From Nicotiana tabacum (Eukaryota > Streptophyta > Magnoliopsida > Solanales > Solanaceae): DNA of 64,000 nt. Of the stretch, positions 1 to 10,662 are shown piece by piece (the stretch's first letter is position 1; each line of letters begins with the position of its first letter). Under the pieces are notes generated by a model. That model saw nothing but the letters and a program-made list of their open reading frames with translations. It had not been told where the DNA came from and did no database searches. The stretch spans positions 56,636,230 to 56,700,229 of the forward strand of contig NC_134103.1 of the NCBI RefSeq assembly GCF_000715075.1. Reading direction: 5' to 3'. The translations under genes were made by a program, and so were the position numbers.

Positions 1-16
1 ATTTTGGGTCGTGATA

Positions 17-605
17 GTCCTGGGGTTGTCGCATTGCCCCTTGTGAAGTGAGCCAAGCTGGCATGCACGTCTAGTGCAACTGAGTGTTGGTTTTTCACTT
101 TTAAACTTCTTCTGAACTCCCAAAACTCACCCAAGCCCCTCAGGATCCCTCCAATACATCTTGACTAGTTCATATACCCTATACGAACTTGTCCAAGGGC
201 TCAAAACACGTATGGAAGCATCACAACTAAGAATCAAGGTTCAACCCGAACTTATGAACTCTCTTAAGTTCTTCAAATTTCAATTTTCGCACCAAGCGAG
301 CCTCTCGGAAGCTGGATCGAACATACGTACAAGTCTAAAATCATAAAACGAACCTATAGGAACCTTCAATTGATGGTTCTATGTCTATTTAGTCCAAATG
401 TTTACTTTAGTCAACTCCCTTAACTTAAGGCTTCAAGTTAGCAACTAAATATTCCAAAATGCTCCTGAATCTCTCGAACCTGTACCACCCATACTTGCAA
501 ATCATAAATTATCAATATGAACCTATAGAAAGTCTTAAATAAGGGAAAGAGGTTCTAGAACTCAAAACAACAAGTTGGATTATTATATTATCCAATCTGT
601 GATGA
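17..605 (-). repeat. truncated gypsy LTR fragment, minus orientation
   Basis: No gene is seen. Phrases such as the 'accCaagcccctcagg' block and 'gaacctataggaacc' recur in the minus-oriented LTR fragment at 32250-32918 and resemble 61990-62100, so this is the 5' part of a Ty3/gypsy LTR read on the minus strand. The first 16 bases (ending in gggtcgtgata) look like the 3' end of a plus-oriented LTR, as at 7972-7989, so position 16 is probably a junction. No terminal inverted bases or target duplication could be matched. Confidence 0.55.
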
Positions 606-1110
606 ATTATTATGTCCATAACACTGATCTGCTAGCAATTTAATTGCCTTGGCATGCAGTTCTTGCGAGTTAGCACAAACAAAATCAAAATAAAAGTTGC
701 ATTATGCAAAACAAGTTTCTTCAAAAACTCAAAACTGAACTAAAATGCAACCAAACAAAATGTCTTTTGCGATGACTTTACGTTCTCCAATTCCCATGAG
801 AGAAATACTATTTACATAAGAATAAACCCTAAACTGTTATTTGTAGCTCCCAAATTTCCTCCATAAAATGGGTCGTTTTGACGTTTTACATTTTTCAACG
901 ATATTATTTAAGTGTAAAGGAATTATCATTTTCATTCAAAAGGTGGAGGGACTATTTTTTCGCGATACTTAAAGATTAAGGGGTAAAGTGAAATTTACTC
1001 TACTCAAGGAGAAATTTACCACTTTAATATAGACAATTGAAATGAAATATATCTCCTAAATTTTTTTAATAATTTTGGAGAAACAATAACGATTGCTCTA
1101 ATACTTAATA
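606..1110. other. AT-rich stretch without recognised gene
   Basis: About 500 bases of AT-rich sequence with no open frame of note and no match by eye to the LTR families elsewhere in the window. It lies between two oppositely oriented LTR fragments and may be a remnant of older host or transposon sequence. Confidence 0.4.
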
Positions 1111-2233
1111 AGAAAGAGAAAAAAGATATAATGACCGGGAGTTGACTTCGATGTTATCGGGTTTGGATTATCGTTCTGAGATTTGGAATAGGTTCTATAT
1201 GTCATTTGGAACATGTATGCAAAATTTGGGTTCAATCCGAATTGGTTAGGCTTGAATCGGACGCTTGGTTCGAAGTTTGATGTTTATGAACTTAAGAGAT
1301 TGATCTTGATCGATAATTCATGGTTTTGATGTTGTTATGTGGGATTTAAGGCCTCGAGTATGTCTGTATTATGTTTGGGACTTATTGGTATATTCGGACG
1401 GGGTCCCGAGGGGCTCAGATGAGTTTCGGATAGGTTTGGGTTGTCTTGCGCTCGTTTTTATGTTTCGACATTTTCTTCAAGCATAAATAGTACCACATTA
1501 AGCAAATACGCTCCAATTTCTGTTTTGATTAAAGCATTAGATCCGTATTGTAATTACAGAGCCATAGCAAAAATAATCGTCGAATTTGGACGTCATATGA
1601 GGGAATTATGCTCATTTTAGTGTCAGAGAAGAGAGCTGGTTCTTGTGCTTTGCTTATGCGAAGTTGAGTCTGCATCTGCGACCTCGCAGGTGTGAAAAAT
1701 GATCTGCAAAAGCAAAAATGGCAGCTAGAAATGCGCAGGTGTGGCTTTTTGGGCGCAAAAGCGGAAATGCCTGTGTATAAAAAAACAGACTACGTTCTTT
1801 TGGTATTTTGAGCATATCTTTAGTTCTAGAGCTCTTATTTAGGTGATTTTGCGGCGTTCTTCTCGTAATTTCATGGGGGTCAGTATCTAATCTCAATATT
1901 TGTATTTTAACATGATTCAAGTATTTCATTTATGAATTAATCAATGTTTTAATTGGAGAATTGGGGGGTTTTATCAAAAACTTTTCTAAAGAGAATAATT
2001 GAGTTTTGAACATCGATTCGGAGTCGCAATTGGATGAAATTAGTATGGTTGGACTCGTAATTGAATGAGTGTTTGGATTTTGTGAATTTTGTTGGGTTCC
2101 GAGGTGTGGTCCCGGGATTGACTTTTTGAGCTGACTTTTTAGTTTTTATTAAAGAACCAAGCTTTATTATCCGGAATTATTTCCTATGATTTTATTTATG
2201 ATATTGAGTTATTTTGACTAGATTTGAGTCGTT
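1111..2233 (+). repeat. gypsy LTR fragment, plus orientation (5' part)
   Basis: The stretch 1470-1620 runs parallel to 52220-52370 inside the complete LTR at 52009-55472, with the same 'tttcttcaag...cacattaag' and 'agcattagatccgtat' phrases. It is therefore the 5' and promoter part of a plus-oriented LTR of a related family. A cluster of 'tgcgaa/cgcaggtg' motifs lies at 1650-1770. A minus-oriented LTR is inserted at 2233. No coding potential is supported. Confidence 0.6.
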
Positions 2234-4830
2234 TGTATCACGCCCCGAACTCGGGGAGCGCGACCGGCGCTCAGCCGAGTGAACTTGGTCAAGCAAGCAT
2301 GTTAGATACTTTCTACCCAACTCACTTATGAATAAAGATAGTACATATTTTCGTTAATTAGACAATAAAGAGATCATGTATACAATACCAGTTCATTACC
2401 ATTAGTTACTTCATTTTAAAGTCTCAAATTACACACATTTTCATGGTCTGAAGTGGAACAAGTAATTCAAACACAACATAACTTGTTTGACTTCCCCAAC
2501 ACTAATATATAACCCACACTATATCTACGGAGCCTCTAATAGATACAAAAGAGTACTACGATAATGTCGGCAATAAGACCCCGACTATACCTCAAACACA
2601 ATACACAAGGAACAAAAGATACATGACCCTGAAATAAAGTGGGGCTCACCAAGTCAGTTGGGCAGAGGGTGTACCGCTATCACTGATCAATGTCTCCTGT
2701 TGTGGAATTACCTGCATCTATTGAAGATGCAGCACCCCCGGCAAAAGGGACGTTAGTACATATAGAATAGTACTAGTATGAATGACAAAACACTCTCTCA
2801 ATAGAATGATTAATAATACAAGCAAGAACAATCATAATATCAGTGGAAGCCTCAAACAACATCAAACCTCAAGTTAGGACCAAGATAATGTTCAAATAGA
2901 CTTCCATATTTTAAGTTGGGAGATCTTTAGTACCAATATGCCATCATTCACAATACCACCGTATTTTTAGCACGGAGTCCGATCATGACCCGATCGGCTA
3001 GGTCGTCTCATCCGAGACATCAACCACAATCACAATTTCAATTACAATTTCCAGCACAATCACCACCATGGGTGCGGCATGGCATCCGATCACGACCCGA
3101 TCGGCTAGGCCGTCTCACCACAATGCCGTGTGGATCGACATCACCCTTCGCTAGCAATCATCTCATCCCATTTAAGGGGAATAATCTCGTCACATCAATC
3201 TCATCCCATTTAAGGGGAATAATCTCAACACATCAATACGAGAATTTACCCCTCAATTACTCCTACACTGACACGTGTAGTTTCTGGGTTAGGTTATTTC
3301 AACCTACCCTTCCTTGGTGACTAATGATACTACCAAACATTTATTATATAGAGAAGTTAAAATCATTTCATAATCTTTCACACATCCTTTCGTTTCATTG
3401 GCACTATTGGCCACAAATGTAATTTTCATTCTTGGCACGATGGCCACATTTTATATCTCATGCTCACTTCTTTCACTTTCACACATCATCATGGATCATC
3501 AACAACAAGGTATTTCTACTAAAGACTTTAAGTACACATGTGAGCAAATAAGAGTCTTAGGTACATTGACATTTTTCACAAAATTTGGCATAATAGCCTT
3601 CGTTTGAACTTGACTTGAAGTCGAAACATTTTCAATGCACAACTCATACTTTGAACACATTCTCAAATGATAACATAACATGATAAAAGCATTTGGGATA
3701 CATATTGAACATATATCTTTCAACACAAGCTTATTCGGAATAGCCAATTTTATAATGAACAACTCGGGACTTGCATAAATTACATGAATACCGTGGGATT
3801 CAATTCTAAGAGAGGAGTTTAGCCAACATACCTTGCTTTGAGCTTTCCTTAAATTACTACAATGTTCCAAAAATCCTAGCAATCCCAATCTATTTAGAAA
3901 CATAACAAAATTAAATCAAAATTATGAAGATATTCGTGGGTTCACCTTATTTAGGCATTTCATCAAACACTAGGCATGCAAATTTGACCACAAAGTTCTT
4001 CTACAAGATTTCCTTCACTCCATAACCCATTCAATACCAAGAGCTTACTTATATTAGCTCAATTACTTTCCCACCATTCTTATATTTATATGCATGCATA
4101 AATAACAACTCTCATACCCAAAAAGCAGACTCCCAATCTCCCATCTTCTGCCCAAACTCAAAATTGAAGACTAGGGTTAGAACCTTATCTCTTAGATGAA
4201 GACCTTGTGAGTTTTCCTTGTGAATTCTCCAAGTCTTGAGCAAAGATTCATGAACAATTAGCCTAGGGTTTCCTTCTCTCTCTAGAACACTCTCACTTCT
4301 CTCTAAAAGTATCAGATTTTTGCCTTCGAAATGAGCCCCAAAGGCTATTTATCAAAATGGGGTCGAGTTATAAAAATTAGAAAATGGAGCCTCGTCACAG
4401 ATCTATGGTCGCATATGCGACCGCATAATGCTTCTGCGGTCCGCAAAATGGACCGCACAATTGTCTTCCAGATTTGGGCAATTCTGCCTCATTCTGCAAC
4501 CGGTATGCGGTCCACAGACCTATTCTGCGGTCACATAATGGACCATAGAACCTTCTTCGAAAATTTCTCATGCTGGTTCTGCGATGGGATCTGCAGCCCG
4601 CAAAATGGTTATACGGCCGCATAATGGACCGCACAATGGTCCTAAAATTTAGCTCAAGTTTATGCTTCACTCTGCGGCAGATCTGCAGCCCGCAGAGTAA
4701 TTCTACGATCGTAGAATGAACCATATAAATGCCCTACACTTCCGAAGATTTTCTACAATCATCAACGCATAAGTCTAACTCGGCACCACATAACCTAAAA
4801 TTCCTTTGCGAAATTTTACGGGGCCTTACA
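2234..4830 (-). repeat. solo LTR of a Ty3/gypsy element, minus orientation
   Basis: Read on the minus strand the unit begins TGTAAGGCCCCG at 4830 and ends near TCGGGGCGTGATACA at 2234, the TG...CA ends of a gypsy LTR. Plus-oriented LTR sequence flanks both sides, and no internal region is attached, so it is best read as a solo LTR left by recombination between two LTRs. The flanks share GTT (2231-2233 and 4831-4833), a partial target duplication at best. The same family starts at 58726 on the plus strand. A dense cluster of ccgcag/ctgcgg palindromic motifs lies at 4395-4720. Confidence 0.78.
4346..4352 (-). promoter_or_regulatory. candidate LTR TATA box
   Basis: The minus strand reads ATAAATA within 'gataaatagcc', directly downstream of the CG-rich palindrome cluster at 4395-4720. 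Position and context match the TATA-like site at 15999-16007 in another LTR. Transcription would start near 4320 and run leftward. Confidence 0.4.
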
Positions 4831-5575
4831 GTTCGGAGGTTTGTTTCACATGAGAATGTCATTTAGAGTATTGATTTGTCTTCCTTGAGGTAAGTATATT
4901 GCCTATCTTTAGTTGGGGGAATTACCCCTTAAGATTTGAGTCGTTCGTGCTATTTTGTGTTATGTAAAAGCCGTATACGCGAGGTGACGAGTATGTACTC
5001 GGGCCTACATGTGGAAATTGACTAGTTTAGACTCTTAGGCTTCTTTCATATATTTATTTGGAATTGTTAGCACATGTTATATCTTTTAATTGTCTTGATT
5101 ACTTTCGCAAGTTTTTTCAAGATTCGAGATGTGGACCCCACTGTGGATTTTTGGGATGAATTTCGGATTTTAATCCGAAAAATTCATAAATTCATATGGA
5201 ATCAATTTCTATGATTTGTATTGAGTATATTGAATTGTTTATGACTAGATTTGAGGATTTTGGACACGAATTCGCGATGCAAAGGTTTATTGGAATCTTG
5301 AGTTGGTTGCAAATCGAGGTAAGTGTCGTGGTTAACCTTGACTTGAGGGAATAGAACCCTTGAATTATTTTCTACATGAATTTCATGTGTAACGATGAGG
5401 CAAGGTGACGAGTGCCTATACTTTATCAAATTAATTATTTGCTTAATTATTTAAACATCTTAAATTATTTTAAGACACGAATCAATTGTTATAATAATTG
5501 TTTCTCTCATATTCCTTGTCAAATATTAATTCTTGAATTCCTGCAATAATTATTACATATTTATTTGATTTATGT
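4831..5575 (+). repeat. plus-oriented gypsy LTR fragments, mosaic
   Basis: Two pieces of plus-oriented LTR are joined near 5115. Each carries the shared block 'gaggtaagt' followed by a 'ttgaggga(a)t' phrase and 'aggtgacgag' (4887-5010 and 5316-5415). Having the block twice at this spacing shows that two partial copies were joined. No coding region is seen. Confidence 0.55.
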
Positions 5576-7989
5576 GTGTTAACTGCAAATCCCCCTTTTC
5601 TCAACATATCACCTTTGCAAGGTGGGAATCACAATTGCGAGGGCTGGGTATTCTGGCCACATTCGAATTTGCAAATAAGGGCTTCATATTTGCGAAGCTT
5701 GAGTCGCATTTGCGGCATTGGCTGGGCTGTCTCCAATTTGCATTTGCGAGCATGTTGTCGCTTTTGCGATATGGCCTAGATTTGCATTTGCGAAGCGTAT
5801 GTCGCAATTGCAACATTTTTTTTTACTGCTGGCAGGGTTCGCTTTTGCGATCCCTGTGTCACATTTGTGGAGGTTGCATTGACGAACCTCTGGTTGTAAA
5901 TATGATATCTGCAGCTGGTTTTAAGGATAGAGTTTCGGGACTTAGTCAGAATTTTTGGGGATATTTGATTATGTTTTGAAAAATAAAAATTTGAGATCAG
6001 AGAGTCGAATTAGACTTGGATTTGAAAACAAAACAAATATATGGACTCATGGGGTTATGGGTAATTGAGATCTACCCTTCAACTCGGGTTTTGACCGGAC
6101 GAGTACAGAATTGTCTTTTGTTGACTTTTTGAGAAATGTGTAAAGATCTTAACTTTATTAATTGAAATTGAATTCTCTTGCATTGTTTGATGTTATGAAG
6201 TTGTTTTTGGCTATATTTGTACCGAATGGAAGTGAATTTTAAATGAAAAGCATTGTTAGATTATTGATTGAGAGCTTTTGAGGTAAGTATCTGGCTTAAC
6301 CTTGTGTGGGGGAATTACCCCTTAAGATTTGGCTTAATTTCTTATTTGTGTTATCAGTAGAGGATGTGTACATGAGCTGACGAGTGTGTATGCGGATGTA
6401 TATGTGCCTTATGACCGAATTTGACCCGAGGTTGCTTTTATTTCCTTGTTTTGATTGAGAGGTCCCTATACTACATGTTTTTCACTTTGGATAATTACTT
6501 GAGTCTATGTTCCATGATAAACACAATGTTTTAGGATCGTATTTCCTAAATTGCCTATTTGGGCATTTGTAAGATTGTTACTGATTGAGTTAGCTTTCAT
6601 GCTTATATGTTGAATAACCACCCACATTTCCTTATTGAATTGTCTTGTGCACTGCATTGGCAGATTATGAATTTATGTCTTGGTGATAATTGTTGGCATG
6701 TTATGTTGTTATGATTGTGGCATATGGGGACTTTTTGGGCAGATTGTTCGGGTCTTCGCATGAGATCGGGTTTGCAGATGTGGCAAGACAAGGCGGAATG
6801 ATTGTTAAAATGCGTATGGCCAGACAAGGTTGGCATTTACTTTATTGCGCACGCGGTAAGATAAGGGTGGCTATCAGGGGATAATATGTGATGGCCTTCG
6901 GGCGTTTATTGATGATGTTTGTGTGGTGGTGAAAAGGAGTGTTCTTTTTTGTGCTTACGACTTCTTTGTTTGTGTCGTGCATTTATACATGATTTGTTGT
7001 GTGATTTCTAACATGCCAGTATATGCCTATGTTATTACTTGATGTTTCGATTGCCAAGATGGATTCACTTACGTGGAGTTGCTATCTCATTTTCTGTTGA
7101 GTTGTTGGAAGCGTGACAGATTGAAATAAAAATTAAGTTGCTATCATGCATTATTTTATTTAATTCTTGATAGTTCTCTGGAACTTGTTGTGGGTAATTG
7201 ATGCGGAATCAGATTTATATTGTGGCACAGGATTTTTGTCATGCAAGTGTGACATATATTGTGGCATGAGGTCTTTGTCGTGCAAGTGTGGCATATATTA
7301 TGGCACAGGGTCTTTGTCGTGCGAGGGTGATCGATAATGTGGGTACGAGGTGCCTTGTGTGTGTGATTTAATAAATGACTTGTTGTTAAAACTGAACCTT
7401 AGCTGTATTAAGTTGCAATCACTTGTTCTGAAGAGATTACAGTTATTGCTTCCTGTTATTCTTGTTGTTGTTAGTCTTTGATATTTTTGCACAACTTATT
7501 TGACTAGTGAGTGTCTTGACTTTAACTTTATCACTACTCCATTAAGGTTAGTCTTGATATTTACTAGGTACCAACTGTGGTGTACTCATACTATACTTCT
7601 GCACATTCTTTGTGCAGATCCAGGTTCTTCGGATCGGCTTGATCGATAGGTGACATGCGAGTGCGAGTTAGAGACTTTAAGGTATCTTTATTGTTCTGTT
7701 CGCAGGCCTCAAAGTCACCGTCTTCACTTTATTCTCTACTATTTATGTATTCCAAACAGTATTGTACTACTCGAGACTTGTTATGTACTCGTGTAGAGCT
7801 TATGACTCAGTATTACCGGATTTTGGGAAATTTTTTATTGTAACCACGTTTGGCAGTTCTATTATATTCTTCATTTTTATTAAGTCTATAGTTGTTATAA
7901 TCTAATTGGCGTCGTTATGTGATAGTCTTACCTAGTCTTAGGAACTAGGTGCCATCACGACCTCTACGATGGGATTTTGGGTCGTGACA
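5576..7989 (+). repeat. 3' portion of a plus-oriented gypsy LTR
   Basis: The stretch starts with a cluster of gcaatttgcga-like motifs (5600-5880), carries AG|GTAAGT at 6281-6288, and ends with 'gggtcgtgaca' at 7989, the usual 3' end of these LTRs. A tRNA-Met primer binding site follows at once, so this was the 5' LTR of a plus-oriented element. The 135-codon open frame at 5572-5979 lies in the promoter repeats and is not a gene. Confidence 0.68.
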
Positions 7990-8045
7990 AGTTGGTATCA
8001 AGGCCAGGTTCATAGGTTCTACAACTAATAAGCAAGTTTAGTATT
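7990..8045 (+). promoter_or_regulatory. tRNA-Met primer binding site and leader stub
   Basis: TTGGTATCAAGG (7992-8003) follows two bases after the LTR end and matches the 3' end complement of initiator tRNA-Met apart from the last bases. It would prime minus-strand DNA synthesis. The leader 'ggttcataggttctacaa' resembles that at 34806-34823. Only about 55 bases of internal sequence remain before a repair junction. Confidence 0.6.
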
Positions 8046-8120
8046 CTAGCCATATATCACCTTTGCAAGGTGCAAGTTTATTCTTCTAACGATTACAGTG
8101 ATAATGAAGGCCATATATCA
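8046..8120. other. filler DNA at a repair junction
   Basis: A patchwork of short copied pieces. 'atatcacctttgcaaggtg' (8053-8071) matches 5604-5622, and 'attcttctaacgattacagt' (8070-8090) closely matches the EPRV coat-protein tail at 14470-14490. The first motif recurs in part at about 8105-8115. Such interleaved copies are typical of templated filler made during end joining of a double-strand break. Confidence 0.45.
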
Positions 8121-9614
8121 CCTTCGTAGTTCTAGGTGTTATTTTGGCGATTTGATCGCGCGAGCAAGTTCTTATGATATTTTTAGACTTGTGTGCATGT
8201 TTGGTTTAGAGCGCCGAGGTCTCGGGTGAGTTTTGATTAGGCCACAGGATGTTTTGAACTTAGAAAAATCTGGTATTTTTGCTGTATCTGATGTCTGCAA
8301 TACTGTGCTTCGCGATCGCATAGTCACTCTCGCGATCACGAAGGGGAAATTGGGTTGGGGGAGGATTTACTCTATGTGAATGCGAGACCATGGTCGCGAA
8401 CGCGGAGTAATGGGGGGAGTTGCGCTATGCAAACGCGACAGGTCAAACGCGAATGCGTAGCTCTAGCTATGTTGGGCAGGGGACCTGGGGAAGCTCTACG
8501 CGAACACGAGCCATTTCACGCGAGCATGAAGGTAAGCGGGCTAAGCCTTTGCGAACGCGTAAAGCCTCCCACGATCGCGTAAGTCTTTAGGAGGCTGCTC
8601 TTCGCGAACGTGTCAGTGTTCACGCGATCGCGATGAACACTGTCGCCCAGTGCATAAAACAGAATCAAACACGGGTTTAAGCCATTTCTTCAACATTTTT
8701 CAAGAACCAAACGGGTAGAGGCAATTTTCAAGAGTCATTTTCTTCCCCAAAGTGTTGGTAAGTGCTTCTAAACCATTTTATTTTAATTACCCATTACATT
8801 TTATGAATTATCAACCTAAAATCTAGAGTTTTCATGATAGAATTAGGGGTTAGTGTAGAAACTAGGGATTTCGGAAATTTTGGAATTTAGACCTCAATTT
8901 GAGGTCGGATTCCAAAACTAATTACATATTCGGGCTCGGGGGTGAATGGGTAAAAGGATTTTTGTCCGAACCTCAGGTTTTGACCAAGCGGGCCCGGGGT
9001 CGTTTTTTGACTTTTTGGAGAAAAAATTGGGAAATTTAATTTATGCAATATAATTGATCCCTTTAGCAATATTTGATATTATTGAGTCATTTTTGAATGG
9101 ATACGAGTGGTTTAGAGGTGAATTCCAAAGAAAAAGCTGTGATTGAGAATTAAGTGGCCTTCGGAGCAAGGTAAGTGTTGTGTCTAACCCTTACTTGAGG
9201 GAATTAGGAACCTTAGATTATTTGCATAGTGAAATTCATGTGAGCGGCGTATATGTGAGGTGACGAGTACTTATGCGCCGCCAATTTACCTGTTTTTCCA
9301 TGTTTCTTCCGTTATTTTATATTGTCTCTTCCTATGCCTAATTGCTACATGTTTATACTAGTGTTGTTAACTTGATCGTCATTATCATGTTTACAGATTT
9401 TCTATTGGTAATCGAGTATTTATTTAAAAGTTAAGATTTATATTGTGGAACCAAATGTTGAAGTAAGGTTTGTACGTGTTATTCTATCTCCCTGTTGTTA
9501 TTTATGCATTGCATTATGGTAAGGGAGAGTGTTAATGCACGAAGGGTGATGCCGTGCCATGATATGAGAGTTAATGCACGAAGGGTGATGCCGTGCCATA
9601 TTGTGAGTGTAAAT
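8121..9614 (+). repeat. truncated gypsy LTR, plus orientation
   Basis: Contains a cgcgatcgcgaa-type palindrome cluster (8290-8640), a TATA-like 'cataaaac' (8653-8660), AG|GTAAGT (9169-9176), and two copies of a unit containing 'gcacgaagggtgatgccgtg' at 9535-9600. The minus LTR at 35494-38120 shares the 'acctcaattYgaggtc' and 'gcacgaagggtg' blocks, so both belong to one family. The left end is lost in filler DNA and the right end is cut by the EPRV array. No gene is supported. Confidence 0.62.
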
Positions 9615-9675
9615 GCTTCTTCCTTCGTGAGCAGTAGAGTGGAGAAAATAATTTTCTTCGTACTGAACATCTGGG
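9615..9675 (-). pseudogene. micro-inverted EPRV coat-region fragment
   Basis: This 61-base piece is the reverse complement of the EPRV sequence found in normal orientation at about 13397-13457 and 31390-31450. The plus-oriented EPRV fragment resumes immediately at 9676. The flank at 9614 is LTR sequence, so the inversion sits exactly at the left edge of the viral array. Confidence 0.75.
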
Positions 9676-10077
9676 AATGGAACATCCATGGATTGGCTGA
9701 ACATCAGATATACAGTAAACTCCATGAAATGGGTGTTTCTGTCATAGCCTATAAAATACGAGGCTCTTCTGACAAAGAAGCCGCCTCTATGATTGTATCT
9801 GGATTCACTGGCATGTTGAAACATTAGTGGGATAATTATTTCACCGATGAAATAAAACAGGCCATATACTCCTCTACAGCCATTGAAACAGTTGTTAAAA
9901 CTGAAGGAACTGCCACGGAGACTACTTCCCAGATTACTAGAGAAGACGCTTGTGCTACCCTTCTCTATCATATTGCGAAACACTTCATTGGAGAACCCAA
10001 ACTCTTCCAAGATAGAAGTTTGCAAATCTTAAACAATCTGTCTTGCCCAACCCTAGATAACTTTATCTGGTATAAAA
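9676..10077 (+). pseudogene. EPRV polyprotein fragment: start of coat protein domain
   Basis: Parallel to 13462-13861 and 31453-31856, including the 'GLAEHQIYSKLHEMG' and 'YSSTAIETVVKTE' peptides, which belong to the N-terminal part of the caulimovirid coat region. A TAG at about 9826 interrupts the frame. Similarity stops at about 10077, followed by roughly 35 bases of unmatched sequence and then minus-strand viral DNA. It cannot produce a functional protein. Confidence 0.82.
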
Positions 10078-10112
10078 TATGAAATTGTGACTCCTGCAAT
10101 ACTATGCAAATT

Positions 10113-10269
10113 CTTAACTTTTATTTCATCCTTTAAAAAGGTGATATGTTGAGAAAGTTTATTAATACAAAAAACTGTGTTTTTTCTTATAAAATTACTT
10201 TCATCAGGTGAAAGAGTTTTTATAAAAGGAAAGTGTAAATCTTTTCCTAAAATATGTGTGGAGACACCG
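10113..10269 (-). pseudogene. EPRV fragment downstream of protease
   Basis: The reverse complement parallels 26620-26770, the segment after the aspartic protease ('STHILGKDLHFPFIKTL' region), with scattered substitutions. It lies downstream of the minus-strand viral promoter and polyadenylation region, where MP would normally follow, so an internal deletion or recombination joined leader to protease sequence. Confidence 0.78.
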
Positions 10270-10279
10270 TCTGATACCA
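10270..10279 (-). promoter_or_regulatory. possible viral tRNA-Met primer binding site
   Basis: The minus strand reads TGGTATCAGA, a ten-base match to the tRNA-Met primer site used by caulimovirids and gypsy elements. It lies about 80 bases past the viral polyadenylation signal, where the leader primer site belongs. The corresponding coding segment at 26605-26615 is similar but lacks the TATCAGA run, so chance similarity is also possible. Confidence 0.35.
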
Positions 10280-10289
10280 GTAAAGATGG

Positions 10290-10662
10290 AACTAAGTGTA
10301 GTATAAAAATATTTAAGACAGTATAAGAAAAGCCCTTTAAAACTTACAGAATTTTATTGAATAACATTATAGAATACAAGAGTGGTAGAAATAAAAGAAT
10401 ACTTAGGGGAGAGAGGTCTTTTGAAAATTGGAAGAATTTTCAGTGTGCCTCTTACAAAGGGAATGTGGATCCTTATATAGACTAGAAGATATGCCTTTTA
10501 ATCTTAGGCGTAAAAGTGTAACGTTTAGCTTTGTCAGACAAAACTAAGTGGTCGATAAAAGCTAAAGTGGGGCGGTTACTTTTGAAAAGTAAAGTAATTA
10601 CTTTTATAAAGTAAAGGTAAAGGATAAGATTCCTTTCTGATCTTGACCTGGTCATGGATCCT
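10290..10662 (-). promoter_or_regulatory. EPRV intergenic promoter and polyadenylation region
   Basis: Read on the minus strand this follows the ORF2 stop. It holds an AAAG-rich segment with the palindrome AAAGTAATTACTTT (10591-10604), a TATA box CTATATAAGG (10471-10480) and AATAAA (10353-10358) about 115 bases further on. A polyadenylation signal shortly after the start site is the pararetrovirus plan that gives a terminally redundant genomic RNA. The plus-strand copy is at 29498-29855. If active, it would drive transcription leftward through 10269 and, in antisense, through 9676-10077. Confidence 0.72.

Noticed and set aside
5572..5979. 135-codon open frame, Cys/His/Phe-rich
   Set aside because: It lies in the motif cluster of an LTR promoter; composition follows the repeated gcaatttgcga motif and no domain is visible.
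7992..8003. tRNA-like sequence
   Set aside because: Only the primer binding complement of tRNA-Met is present, next to an LTR; no cloverleaf can be formed. The same holds for 18006-18018 and 34789-34800.
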